Position numbers and translations under genes: made by a program. Under the pieces are notes generated by a model. It was not told where the DNA came from. It worked only from the letters and a program-made list of their open reading frames with translations, and made no database searches. This document shows, in pieces, positions 37,681 through 49,840 of a DNA stretch of 64,000 bases (the stretch's first letter is position 1; every line of letters starts with the position of its first letter). The stretch comes from Okapia johnstoni (lineage: Eukaryota > Chordata > Mammalia > Artiodactyla > Giraffidae): NCBI GenBank assembly GCA_024291935.2, contig CM044320.1:49356001-49420000 (forward strand). The letters run 5' to 3'.

Positions 37681-39484
37681 GAACATGGGCCCTGCCTGGC
37701 TCTGTCTCATTTCCTGTCTTGCACTCTTGTCCTTTTGCTGTCATCATGGGGGCAAAGTCTCATATTAAAATCAATGGAAAATCTCTGCCTTTCTCTGCTC
37801 TTACAAATGTATCCAGGTTTAGATCCAGCTTTTCCTCCCTGAACAGCCCTGAGAATCAGTCCTTAGACCAGACTTCCTTACCCTTGTCTCCTGACCCTGC
37901 ACTTGCCTACCAACCTCCCAGCTCTGACTTTTCTTCTGTATCCTTTGTGGGCTTCTCATCCCGTCTGCTTTTGGAGTCGCTCTGTCTTATGGTTGTCCAC
38001 AGCACTCTGGTCTTCCTCTACTCACTCCGCCACAGCTGAGAATTCTTCTGAGAACCAGATTTCACGCCAGCCTTCACCTGTAAGGGGGTGATCTGGTCCA
38101 GGTTACTGATCTCAGGGTTTTATTCCCTTGGCTTGGATAATACCAATATCTCAATGCCTAAATGGAGCACTTGATTCTCTTCCTTTGGCCACCAAGTTAG
38201 TCAATGTTGGCTTGAACAAACAGCTCGAAGAGCAGTAATAGAGGCTCTGGAGTCAGCTTGAGAAGCAGGAGATTTGAGGCTATGTTCCTTCTTATCCAGG
38301 AAGTGATGAGCATGGATTTTCATTATGTCATTCCAAAAAACCACTTACTCCACATTTACTACATACCAGACATTGTGTTAGATGCTATGAGGTGTAGCAA
38401 AGCTGAAGAAGACATAATCTATGTCTTCAAAGAATTTACATGTTCTTTTTATTCATATGGACTTGACTCTCCACAAAAAGGATAAAAGTATTTTGAAGGC
38501 CATAAAAGAATCTTAAAAATTTTCTTTATAGATCTGTCTTAATATTTTAATTTGGGGTATAAATACTGCTTTTGGAAAAAAAAAATCTCATGAAGTCACA
38601 CCAAGTTTTAGACAACATGGTCATCTGAACTTTCAAAAGTTTGAAATGTCCTCGAACATTCTGTAGCTGGGTCCTTTGTTTATCTTTGTGGCAATCACTG
38701 GCATCTGGAAACACTAAATTGGCATACCATTCAACAGATTCTACTCAAGGGATAGTTCTTAATCAGCTTTTGATGACCTAGAAGCTAACATGGTAGCATC
38801 CCATAAATACTTGTTGAACGAACAAATTAAAAAATAAACAGGTGAACCTACTAGTCCACTATGTTCTTCCTCTGAAATTTTACAAACTTATCATTTGTGC
38901 CCTCATTAGGAGAATGACCACATAAGGATTCATACTGAGTCATTTTCATGTTTCATATGTTGTATTTCCATCCTATATGGATTGCAATTTTATTGATTCC
39001 CCTACAGCACTGCTATGTCCCTGCTAAGTGAAATATTTGTTGAATATCGGCTATTCCTTTTTGTTTCCTTCTGTTTGCCTTCCTCTGTCTCTTTCTCAAT
39101 TAGCTAGACTACATGAAAATGTAATTTTAAATATTTACTGAATAAAGTCTTATTAAAGTCTTAATTTTAAGACAGAGAAGTTCAGCAATGTCTCTTTCTT
39201 AAAAAGACAATAAAAACAAACAAAACCCACAATCATCAATTCCTTCTAACTGTATGTGAGGTTGTGAATAGGGAAAAGGTTACTTATATACAAGCTAAAT
39301 ACTCTAATAAGATCTTCCTAGAAACCTATGACATCCCAATGAAGGTGAGGAGATAAGAGGGAGAAGTAGAAGAAGAGAAATGGGAAGTTATTTGGGGAAA
39401 GGGAAGAATCCAGTTTGAGGAATTTCAACAACAAATATAGAAAAAACTTAGTAAGGAGAAAATTGCCAACCAGAAGATGTTTAC

Positions 39485-39850
39485 CTTTACATCCCTCACA
39501 GGTCAGGGCGTTATAGTGATATCCAGAAGCTCTGTCTCCACAAACAACACATAGCTCATCCCCTTTTATTCTCCCTGCTGATGCTCCCAGTCGGGCCTTC
39601 TTTGTTATAGGAATCTCCACTACCTCAGTCTCTCCCTGATAGAGAGTCTCAGCAGGCATTCGCCTGAGTTCATATATTCCAGGAGAGTACCACTCTTCAG
39701 GCTGCTGGGGATAGAAACCCACATTGGAATAATAGGAAGAAGAGGAAATCTGTGGTTGAACTTGGGGAAACTGAACGTTGTTGTATTGTGAGTATGGTTC
39801 CACTTCTAGATTCTGTCCCAGAGGACCTGCCACTTGTTCTGTAAGTACAC
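39485..39850 (-). CDS. NR1H4: NR1H4 shared exon: N-terminal domain and DNA-binding zinc finger 1
   Basis: The acceptor TTTTTTTCAG ends at 39851; 366 bases follow to donor AAAG|GTAAAC. It starts in phase 1 (Gly-Val-Leu-Thr-Glu-Gln-Val-Ala-Gly) and runs through the Tyr/Pro/Gln-rich activation region ([19 protein letters not shown]) to zinc finger 1, [20 protein letters not shown], with four zinc cysteines and the P-box EGCKG that reads the hormone-response half-site. The exon contributes about residues 27-149 of the alpha1 form. Differences from the human protein as I recall it cluster in the linker before the finger ([13 protein letters not shown]). The open frame continues into the intron after the donor, but that sequence is not receptor-like. 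Confidence 0.97.
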
Positions 39851-42800
39851 CTGAAAAAAAGTGACAACAAAACTGGAATTGATATCATCATTCTATAAAT
39901 AAGAGGCAGTTTAGCATATGGTTAGGAGTACAGGCTCTAAGCAAAGACTGAAATATTTAAATATTTACATTAAAATTTTAACATAAAAATTAATTTTACA
40001 GTAAAAAAAAACTATTAAAAGATTAAATGACAAAATTAAAAGCTCAAAAAGATATTTGCAACATAGAGGACAGACAAAACACTCATATCATTAATATATA
40101 AAGAGCTTTTGCAAATCAATAAGAAAATATTCAACATGGAAAAAAGGAAAACATCAAGGATGCTTAAAAGAAAAACAAAAAGGAAAGTTGGAAAACATTC
40201 AACAATTCATAGTAAAAAAAGATAACAGGTAAACATACAAATGCTGTCTTTTGTCATTTCTGTCTCATGAAATCCTATGAAGTGGGTAATAGTATTATCC
40301 TCACTTACAACTGAGTATTCCAAGGTCAACAATAGTTAGGCAACTTTACTCCTACACACCTAAGTAGCTGAGATTTGAACTTTGAGTCTGACTTCAAAGC
40401 CCATGTGCTGAGTTGCTCCTCTCTGGGATGATTTCAAATGTGTGATGCTTTAAAGAATGATGGTAAAGATTTTCTCTTCCTTCTTTTATACTTGAGTTTA
40501 CTAGTCCCTTCAGTGCCTCCATTTTAGGTAACCTATGACTAGGCCTGCAAGACTATGAATCATCCTACTATTTCTTTCTTTCTCAGCCATTTCCCATGTT
40601 CTGACTTCGTATTCCTTGAATGTGCCTTGCTACTTCCAGACTCAAAATCTCTCCCACATGCTGCTTCCTGAGCCTGGAACCTTCCTCCACACAGCTACCC
40701 CCTCCAAGAGCATCATCTCACTATTCTCCACTTATCTTTAAATTTCCCATTAAGTATAGCTTCTCTTGGGAAGCATTTGTTGACCCTGGGTTCTAGGAGC
40801 CTTGGTTCTGAACCTAGTTATATGGTACTGACTACTCTGCCTAGGCCTCCCTTATCTGTAAAGAGAAGACTCCATGCTTCATGATATTATAGTACTTCTT
40901 TATATCAAAAACCTGTATAAGTTTATGACCAACAGTTTATGGGCATTACAGTTAACAGCATTTCTACAATGAAAATATGTCTGTTAAATATTAGTTGAAA
41001 AAAAAATAAGCTTTCTGCATTGACCCAGGAAATGACTAATGGAACACAAGGTATTCAGTATCTGTGTGAAATCAATTTTGTTTCTTTCTTGCCTAACTTA
41101 TCTATATAAAACCAGCACTGAGTCAGTATATCTGACAGTCAAACAGTTTTGGCAATGGTGCTTTGTCTTATGACCACAAAATGGAAGAATATAAAAATAT
41201 GGAATTACTACAGAAAAGAGATAAGCAAAGTTTTGACCTATTTAGTAGCTAAATATGATTAAAATTCCTGGAGTGAATACAATTGAAAATAGTTAAAAGC
41301 ATTAAAACCATTAGTTTCACCTAGATTTATCCTCCAACCCATCTTACTCCTACTCAACTCCCCATATCCACCCCCAGCCTCAGATTCTCTCCATCTACAG
41401 GTCCAGTAAGGTTAAGCAACTTGCCTGAAGTCACATAATCAATTAAAGACAGAATGTTGATTCTCTAAAATATAAAGAATGTATAGTTGTTTTCTCTTCA
41501 AAATTTCAAGATCTCTGAGCATTCTTTCAATAAATCTTCTACAAATCAAGAGACACCATGGAGTTCCAACTCAAGTCAAATCATGTTATCAGTATCATAT
41601 CAATCTCTGGAATCATTTCAAATTAAAATGGAAAGCTTTCACAAAGATGTCAATTCTACTATATGAAATTAATAAACAGGATAAGAATATGATATCAGTA
41701 CACACAGTATTATTAAATAATGCCTTTATTCCCAAAGCACATCCACTTATAGTATTTCATAGTGTTCCCACAAACTCCCCAGAGTAAAGACAATAAATAT
41801 GCAGGCAACTTACAACTTAAAAAAAAAAAAAAAATTCAGCATGAACACCATGCTCCAAAATAGTGGAACAAGAAGAGCTTCCATGAACTGACTATAAGAT
41901 CTTAAACAACTGCCTAACATTTTTCTGTTTTCTTCTGTAAAATGAGGGTACTAACAACCAGCCTTCCTATCTCATAAGTTAGTATTGAATATAAGATACA
42001 GTTTCTGAGAAAAAGTTTTGATAAGTTAAACACCATAAAAAGGCATGTTTGCTTCCTAAAGAACCCAGCAAAATCTTGATTCTAATGATAGTTAATTGAT
42101 AGTTAATTAGTAAATATCAATACACATTAATCTGTTTTGATACGTTATCTATCTTTTAAATAAGACATATATATATATATATATATATATTACAATTTGC
42201 TAAACACAGAACTAGATTCTGAGAATAAAACAACGAACAAGATAGAAAAGAGACAGAAGAGGCCCCCGGCTTCCTCTTGTTTGTGAGCTTGGGGTGGGGA
42301 GGGGTGAAGGTGTGTCAAGGGCTGGGATAAAACGGAGCAAATGAATACAGAATTTTCTGACAGAGCATAAGAGGGCAAAGGTAGGTCAACTTTAGAGTGT
42401 ACTTTCTGAAAAGGTAAATTTATTTCTGCTTTAATACAATTTATGAATGATTTCTTTAAGAATCAGTTTATCAAGAAATAGGAGAATTTGCATTTTCTTT
42501 ATAAGAGGAAACATACTGGGCTTAATGCTGAACTCTTTACTCATCTGATTTTCCATTGACTATTGGGAGAAAACTGTTGTGAAACTATTTCAATAAATTT
42601 TTTTGATCTCTTTTTATTTTTCTCACCACAACCCTCAGTTTGAAATAAATCTTATATCATGATCCCTATACACACTTATACATATATATAAATAATCTGA
42701 AACAAAATTTCCATGAAATAACACTTATCCTTACCCCTGACTGCACTCTGATATTTATACTGTACTTATTCAATTCTAAATTTTTAATGCTGGTCACAAG

Positions 42801-43192
42801 TCACAGAATAGATGTCATGACCCACTAGGATCTAAGACTTGCCATTTTAAAAACAATGCATTAAACAATGTACTTTAAAATGTTTTTTCAAGTGTCCAAG
42901 GGCATTAATACTTTAACTGCTTAGTGTTTAACTTGGAAGAACTATGCTACTTTGACACAATATCCAGTGAAAAATTGTAGGGAAAACATACTTAGATTTA
43001 ATCTCTGTGAGATACTCACCTACTTCAAACCCTACAAAAATCACCCCAGCCAGCTTTTCACCCCAGTCTTCTGGTTCTGACTGAGCCATCTTTGATGGAG
43101 CTCTGTTGCTGAAATATCAAGCAAAAGTCCCCCACGTTTCCTCAGTCCATTGGCAGAAGCTACATCGTGAGCAGCTGTGAACACTCTCTTAC
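39851..43192. other. NR1H4 intron downstream of the alternative first exon
   Basis: 3.3 kb, AT-rich and nearly free of ruminant SINEs, unlike its surroundings. It contains an MIR-like block (about 40255-40420), an L2-like block (about 40560-40800) and a TA dinucleotide tract (42166-42191). Nothing else is recognised. Confidence 0.65.
42166..42191. repeat. TA dinucleotide microsatellite
   Basis: Uninterrupted TA repeats of about 26 bases, likely polymorphic. Confidence 0.9.
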
Positions 43193-43301
43193 CTTTAGCG
43201 GGCTTCACGCTCATCACTTCCATGGCAAATCCTGAAGACGTGTGGCTGTGACAAGGACTGATTTGAACTGGATTTTCTAACTCCTGAAACTGCATTACCA
43301 T
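43193..43301 (-). CDS. NR1H4: NR1H4 alternative first coding exon (FXR-alpha3/alpha4 N-terminus)
   Basis: ATG at 43301 (strong context: A at -3, G at +4) opens MVMQFQELENPVQISP..., 36 codons plus one base, ending in ...SVKPAK and donor G|GTAAGAG. This is the N-terminus of the FXR-alpha3/4 isoforms, which use an internal promoter. It ends in the same phase as the alpha1/2 exon and therefore splices to the same downstream acceptor (39850). The frame is open a few codons further upstream through a GTG, but the ATG matches the known isoform start as I recall it. The 5'UTR lies directly upstream (above 43301); its exact start cannot be set from the sequence. Confidence 0.94.
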
Positions 43302-43460
43302 TCTTAGCTTACTCACAGCAACTGAAAATGAGACTAGGTGAGGAGTGACAGAGGCCAGAGGTTGTGTGGTTTACTCATTAACTTCATTACTGAGCAGAAT
43401 ATTTGTAAATGTTTATGAGAAAAGTCCTCGATGCCAAATTGCCTAGTAAGCTGGAAACCA
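43302..43460 (-). promoter_or_regulatory. NR1H4: Probable internal promoter / 5'UTR region for FXR-alpha3/4
   Basis: The region immediately upstream of the alpha3/4 start has no convincing 3' splice site close to the ATG, as expected if transcription starts here. It holds an HNF1-like sequence (43370-43382) and a forkhead-like TGTTTAT on the plus strand near 43412. No clear TATA box is placed. The boundaries are approximate. Confidence 0.45.
43370..43382. promoter_or_regulatory. Candidate HNF1-binding site near the alpha3/4 start
   Basis: TTTACTCATTAAC matches the palindromic HNF1 consensus GTTAATNATTAAC at 10 of 12 specified positions, including one complete half-site. It lies about 70-80 bases upstream of the alpha3/4 ATG. 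HNF1-alpha is a reported activator of the FXR gene in liver. Occupancy here is inferred. Confidence 0.35.
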
Positions 43461-43684
43461 GCCTCTTAGATAAACATTTTGGGGGAGCACGTTCCAATTT
43501 AGGAATTTTCAGAGGATAGATTTTGGTTCAGTGGCTCTAAAAGTGGATTTGAGGGTCTAGTGCCATGTTCTATGTTTTGGCATTTGTTCCTCTCAAAGGG
43601 GTACAGAATTGTATAATTTTGTAATGTCAGGAAACATGAAAGCATAATACTGAACAGTGTGAGGCCAATTAATCTGGGTTTATA

Positions 43685-44105
43685 CCCGGTGTTATGGGTA
43701 GAACTGTGTCCCCTCCCCACAGTTAGTAATGTGGAAGTTCTAACTCCCAGCTCCTCAGCATGCAACACTGTTTGGAGACAGGGTCTTTATAGAGGTAACC
43801 AAGTTAAAATGAGGTCATTAGATTGGTTCCTAATCCCGTATGACTGGTGTCCTTATGCACATAGGAAATCTGTATTTCAGACACAGAAGCTCAAAGAAAA
43901 GGCAATGCAAAAGACACAGAGAAACATCATCTATAAGCTAAGAAGAGAGGCCAGAAACAGATCCATCCATTTCAGCCTTCAGAAAGAGCCAACTCAGCCT
44001 TGATTTTGAACTTCTAGCCTCCAAACTGGTACAACAATACATCTGTCATTTAAGCCACCCAATATGTGGTATTTTATTACAGCAGCCTTAGCAAACTAAT
44101 ACATG
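43685..44105 (+). repeat. Ancient mammalian interspersed repeat (family name uncertain)
   Basis: Familiar blocks: AGTAATGTGGAAGTTCTAAC, TTTGGAGACAGGGTCTTTAT, TATGACTGGTGTCCTTATGC, TTTAAGCCACCCAATATGTG and AGCCTTAGCAAACTAATACA. I recognise the family type but not its library name. Confidence 0.65.
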
Positions 44106-44144
44106 CAGGCTCCCTTGGCACTCACTAGCTCTATGGCAAACTAC

Positions 44145-44270
44145 TGCCTCAATTTCCTCGTCTGCAGAATGGGACTGATAATCACACAACCTTAGAGAGT
44201 TATTATGAGGATTAAATAAAATAATATTTATTAAATGCTTAGCACACTGGGTGGCTACCCATCATCATTA
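44145..44270 (+). repeat. MIR fragment
   Basis: CCTCAATTTCCTCGTCTGCA, GAATGGGACTGATAATCACA and AAATGCTTAGCACACTGGGT. Confidence 0.75.
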
Positions 44271-44648
44271 TATTGACATTTTAATTATTTAGCCTTGGAC
44301 TCACATTGTAGGGTGGTTTGCTTCCTGAGTAAGAATAATTTCTGTGGCATAACCTGTGGATACTAAGCTTGTGACTGCGGGTTATTTTTTGGAAGGGAGG
44401 GCTTTAGAATAGGACTCAGTAGTTCTGGGGTTCAGCTCAGGGATAATGCAACCAGACATATCAACAGATGGCAAAAACATAGATAATAATTCCAGCTCTA
44501 CTTCCCTCATGGACCTGTTGTGAAGATATGACATAATAAATATGAAATCAGTTTTAAAAGGCAAACATGATCTATATAAACATAATAATCACTGCTAAGC
44601 CATTTCTACAACCTTTACAGGTTTACAAAGTGGCTGTCTATGAATTCG

Positions 44649-44876
44649 GCTTCACTGATGGCCCAGACGGTAAAGAATCTGCCTGCAATGCAGGAGACTC
44701 AGGTTCAATCTCTGGTTGGGAAAATCCCCTGGAGGAGGGCATGGCAACCCACTCCAGTATTCTTGCCTGGAGAATCCCCATAGACAGAGGTGACTGGCGG
44801 GCTACAGTTCATGGGGTCGCAAAGAGTCACACGACTGACTAAGTGTGCACACACACACACACACACATACACACAG
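44649..44876 (+). mobile_element. Bov-tA SINE with CA-repeat tail
   Basis: GGCTTCACTGATGGCCCAGA to GACTGACTAAGTGTG, followed by about 13 CA units with one interruption. Confidence 0.92.
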
Positions 44877-45256
44877 TATCTCTCCTGATTCTTACTTGCA
44901 CACCTTGAGGAAGGTATTATTTCTGATGCCCACTATCTTTTACCTTGTTTTGCAGACTTGGAAAGGCAATTCAGTGAAGTTATGTGATTTGTCTTAAGTT
45001 ACCCAGCTATTAAGGGATGAAACTAAGGCTCTAACCCAGGTCTTCTCACTCAAAGCCTTGCAGTGGAAAAGCTAAAGCACACCTGCCCTCATTGCCAGGA
45101 AAGAGTTATGGTTCCTGGGTGTATTTCAGTTTGGATTGCTCAACCAAGAATCACCATTTGCAAAGCTGTTTTCAATCCTCAAAATACATTTTTCCCCGAA
45201 GGTGTGTGCTATTTGAAACAGTAGCCATTGTCCATATATGGCTACTTAAATTTAAA

Positions 45257-45347
45257 TTCAGTTCAGTCGCTCAGTCGTGTCTGACTCTTTGCAACCCCAT
45301 GGACTGCAGCACACCAGGCCTCCCTGTTCATCACCAACTCCTGGAGT
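45257..45347 (-). mobile_element. BovB 3' tip (about 90 bp)
   Basis: TTCAGTTCAGTCGCTCAGTC through TTCATCACCAACTCCTGGAG, flanked by TTTAAATT-type sequence on both sides. An extremely 5'-truncated insertion. Confidence 0.82.
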
Positions 45348-45889
45348 TTAAATTAATTTAGATTAAATAAAATTAGAATTAATTCCTCAGTTACACTAGT
45401 CCCATTTTTAAGTGATCAGTAGCCACATGTAGTTAGTGGTTACTGCATTAGACAAAGTAAACTTACAACATTTTTTATCACAACAGAAGATTCTACTGGA
45501 TAGCACTGTTGTAGATGGTACTTGGGAGCAATGTGAATGATATGCCAGTTGTGCCAAATGGGGGCATTAGCTATGATGCCATAAAAGAGGGAAGTCCCAG
45601 AGCAAACTCTAGCAATGATTTTCTGAGAACTATCCTTGAGAAGAGACTTGACCAACAGATTTGAGTGATACAGTCTCACTGGAAAGACCTTCTCCACTGA
45701 GAAGGTGAACAGGAATGTTCTCTTAGCCTGAATCCTTAATCATCCAATTCTTATTTCCTGGTCTGGACTATACTTTGGTTGTCTATTCATTTTCTATGGA
45801 ATCTTAGCAGATTATTTAACATCATTAGATCTCTATTTTCTCATCATCAAAAGGGGAATAGTAATGGTATCTACCCTATAAAAGTGTTA

Positions 45890-46060
45890 TGAGAATTAAC
45901 ATTAATGGCAAATAGAGTATTTACAATGTGCCAGGCATTCCTCAGAGAATTCTTTAAATGAGATAAGTAACTCACACAAAGTTAAGTAATCTGCCTATGA
46001 CCTCATACCAGCGATATGGGACTGGCACAGATGGGACTGAATGCAGAATCTACTAACCAA
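45890..46060 (-). repeat. MIR
   Basis: TTTACAATGTGCCAGGCATT and GTTAAGTAATCTGCCTATGA in reverse MIR order. Confidence 0.65.
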
Positions 46061-46323
46061 TCTAAAATGTACTTCTCATGATGCCTGACATACAGAAAGG
46101 GCTCAAGAAATGGCAGTGGTTATGATCACATTTTTCTTTTTTAATCACTGTAAATGTATAAATTTGAAGCCTGATTTCATGGTCAACCTTTCTCAGTTTG
46201 GTTATCCTGAGAGTCCCTGAGACCTATTTCTTAGCCTGCAAGGTTGAGAGCCAGGCCCTGGATGGTAGTGGATTCACCAACTAGCTGGTCAGCCGGTACC
46301 TCACTGCATACCTCTTCCAAATG

Positions 46324-46607
46324 CTGCTGCTGCTGCTGCTGCTGCTAAGTCGCTTCAGTCGTGTCCGACTCTGTGCTACCCCATAGACGGCAGACCACCA
46401 GGCTCTGCCGTCCCTGGGATTCTCCAGGCAAGAACACTGGAGTGGGATGCTAGTTCCTTCTCCAATGCATGAAAGTGAAAAGTGAAAGTGAAGTCACTCA
46501 GTCGTGTCCGACTCTTCGAGACCTCATGGACTGCAGCCTACCAGGCTCCTCCGTCCATGGGATTTTCCAGGCAGGAGTACTGGAGTGGGATGCTATTGCC
46601 TTCTCCG
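46324..46607 (-). mobile_element. BOV-A2 SINE with (GCT)n
   Basis: (GCT)7-type tail, then two monomers ending TTGCCTTCTCCG. CCAAATG at 46317-46323 and 46608-46614 is a probable target duplication. Confidence 0.92.
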
Positions 46608-47739
46608 CCAAATGATGCATGCCCTATCTAAAAGAAGCCATAATTTCTTTTGTAATAGGGAAAGGTTCTACTGATATTTATTTTCCTTCTCCACAACAGT
46701 GCCAGATCTGAGACTCCTGGGAGAGCAAAAACCAAAGCCACAGGGAATTAATAAAAATCCTAGAGACTGCTTCAATTTGTGGAAGAGATATAAGTAATAA
46801 AAGGTAGTAACAAAATATTTAAATAAGGCTAAAGCAAAGCTCCATTTTGTCTGAGACAATGGTATCTTTCCATCTTCTGGAAACTTTCAGCTTTGATTCG
46901 CCCACCAGGTCAGAACTACATTGACTTGTGTTAAACTCAGTGAGATGGAAAAAGACTTGAAATCAAATGTCAGAAATATTATACAACATTGCATCTCAAG
47001 ACCTTTAATTGTATTTAAAACCATCTGGCTGGTTCTGCAACATCTGAAAGTTTCTTTTAATTTAAGCAAAAGACATAGGCAAGAACCAGATTTCAATAAA
47101 AATAAAGCTACACAGAGAAAATGAACATCAACAGCTGAGAAAAGCATAATGTAATGAGAAGTAGCTAAAGGAAATGAAGTGTAAGTGGATAGGATTATTT
47201 AGGATCTGACCTCCTGTGACTTGCTGGACCTCATTCGTAATGGGGCTTTGGAAACACTGTTAGAAACAATAATAAAAGTAACACAAAAATGTAGATTCCA
47301 TAGCTGTTGTTAACAATGCTATAATGCCAACGTGAGATAGAACATGTTTTTTTTTCCTTAGAGCACCCAGAAATTTAACTTGATACTGTTGGTTTCTGTT
47401 GGCTCCTTGAAAATTCTTAGCACTCAACAATGTTAAGATCAACAGAATTTCCTCCATTTAGTAAGTAGGGTGGTGCTTATCATTCCAACAGTTTAAATAA
47501 TAACAACTACATTTCAAACCCTGGAGGAGCTATACTGCTTTATGATGCCTTCAGATTTACAGGACACTTTCCCACAGAGTCATTCAATCCTCCAACAAGC
47601 AGTGAAATGTTATTATTAACCCCAATTTATAGGGGAGAAAACTGAAGTTCAGAGTCTCAACTGCCTCTGAGACTTCATTTCTTTCAATTTCATCACTAAT
47701 TTCCACTCACATTCATTGAACTTTTCCCCGTAACACATG

Positions 47740-48252
47740 AGCTAAAGGAACTGGATTCATCGTACTTGAAATATTTGGTATGGGAACGTAAGATTTGCAG
47801 TGATGTGGATGAACCTACAGTCAGCCATACAGAGTGAAGTAAGTCAGAAAGAGAAAAACAAATCTTGTATATTAGCACATATACATGGAATTCTAGGATA
47901 ACTGTACTGATTAATCTATTTGCAGGGCAGGAATGGAGAGGCAGATATACAAAATGGACACGTGGACACAAGTTGGGGAAGGACAGGGTAGGATGAATTG
48001 GGAGAGCAGCACTGACATATATATGCTACCATATGCAAAATAGATGGCTATTTTGGAATCTGCTGTATATATAACACAGAGAGCTCAGCTCAGTGCTCTG
48101 TGATGATCTAGAGGGGGTGGGGTGGGGTGGGGAGTGGGTTAGAAGCAGGTCCAAGAGGGAGGGGATATATGTATGCATATAGCTGACTCACTTTGTTGTA
48201 CTGCAGAAATTAACACAACATTGTAAAGCAATTACACTCCAATAAAAAAAGA
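47740..48252 (+). mobile_element. Ruminant L1 3' end (end of ORF2 / 3'UTR)
   Basis: TGCAGTGATGTGGATGAACC, GAGTGAAGTAAGTCAGAAAG, GGACACAAGTTGGGGAAGGA and CTTTGTTGTACTGCAGAAAT, ending in CACTCCAATAAAAAAAG. A G-rich run at 48113-48132 (GGGGGTGGGGTGGGGTGGGG) is a canonical quadruplex motif. Confidence 0.85.
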
Positions 48253-49529
48253 TTGTACCTTTTCTTGCTTATTCTGTGCTATTATAAGAATGGTTTTCTA
48301 TTTTCTGAGTCTTTCAAATTCTGTGATTTTTTTCTTTAGTTCTTAAACCACAGTTTGCTAAAAGAAGACAGATTTTAATTGACGTGTCACATTCTACCCT
48401 ATTCATTATGTCACACCATGGGAAGCTGTGGACTTTGTCATTATTACCTTTTATTATGTACTAATTGCATAAGACTCTGCCTTCTTCATTCATCAGAGAA
48501 GTCTTTCTTAACCACTCAAATTAATCTTTGACCAAGTTTCCTGGCTTTCCAACTGAGTCGGTATCAGGGGGGGATCCCATTAGCACTGTGTGGCAGCCCC
48601 TCTGGTGATGGTGCACACCCTTGGCCCACCTCTCATTTCAGCAGGGGATCATGTACAAGTTCGGACTCACTTCACACTGGCACCCTGTCATTTCAAGAGC
48701 AGGCTGCACATCTCTGCTTTTTGCCCAGAGCTTCTCCAAGGCCACAGGAGACCACATGGCTTGATTCCACTGGGAGTAGCAAAAGCACGGCCCAGAAGTG
48801 CAGGGACATTAATGCCCCCGGAGTGACCCTCAACCAAGGGAGCCAGAGGTCAGTTAATAACCTCTCCAGTGCCTGGTGCCTTAGTGAACAATTCTCTCTG
48901 CTTCTCCCAGTGCAACCAAGCTCCCCTTGCCCACAGCAGTGATCTCTATAATTCACCTTGTCTTGGTTTTCCCTCCTCTCCTATCACCCCAGTCCTTGGC
49001 TTCTGCTCCCTAGGATCATCTCTCACATAAAGTCTGTACACAATCCTTGCTTCAGGCTCTGCTTTTCAGGGTAATAATTTATATAGATGGAAAGGCTTCC
49101 CCTTGTCCTTAAGCAAAGCCTTCTAGAGGGGCCCACAGTCCTCTCTGTAAGCAGCTGAAAGATTAGTGAGTGCTCATCAGTATTTGTTGAGTAACATTTA
49201 TGTCACTTTCTCAATGTCTTAAATTAAATGTCAATGTCTTGGGATTTAATTATGGCCTTTTGGGTGACTTGAAGGAAGGGGGACCTTAAAAGTCACATCA
49301 TATGTCAGGTGAGTACCACTGAGTCCAAGTTGCCACTTCCTGACACAATGACTGTAGAGATTTATGGACTTGAATGCTAGTTCTAGGTGTCCTAGAATTT
49401 CCAGCCTAATAATCTCCTTTTACCAATGTTGATTAATGGAAATATGGGGTCCAGAGTCAGTTCTCTAGACTCTTTCAATTTCCCTCAATAAAAATGAGAA
49501 GACAAGGCCCTTCCAAGTCATTCTAGACT

Positions 49530-49840
49530 TTGGACCTTTGCATTTGCGTTTCCTTTACCCAGAATACTTCTTCAGATTAAGACTGTCTTTTTTAGCTCAG
49601 CTGTCAACTCCTCAGAGGCCTCCCCTGACCACACAAGTTAGAGCGGCCTCCTTCTTCCAGTTGCTATGACATCACCCTCTTTTGTTGTTTCCATAGCACT
49701 CACCACTACCTGATATTATTTCATTTATTTATTCCTTTGCCTGTTTCTTGAGAGTTTACTCTCCACTTGGATCTTGCCTGTCTTATTTTCTGCTTTATTC
49801 CAACATCCAGCATATGGTCAGTGTTCAATGTCTAGATGGA
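49530..49840 (+). repeat. L2-like LINE 3' end
   Basis: TTGCATTTGCGTTTCCTTTA, TGTCAACTCCTCAGAGGCCT, CCCCTGACCACACAAG and CATAGCACTCACCACTACCT are the usual L2 landmarks. Confidence 0.7.

Larger units (their letters stand above)
19515..39484. other. 20 kb NR1H4 intron splitting the two zinc fingers
   Basis: This large intron separates finger 1 from finger 2. It carries three BovB copies (20870-23010 plus, 26094-28360 minus, 33188-33872 plus) and at least ten SINEs. I see no recognised feature in 19555-20870, 24300-25600, 30180-30590, 31550-33185, 34440-36300 (apart from a 212-codon open frame discussed under findings), 36510-37010 and 37690-39480. Confidence 0.7.

Noticed and set aside
39318..39833. 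171-codon frame as a stand-alone protein starting [10 protein letters not shown]
   Set aside because: The first residue is an artefact of scoring GTG as Met. The exon is entered by splicing at 39850, and the frame leaves coding sequence at donor 39485.
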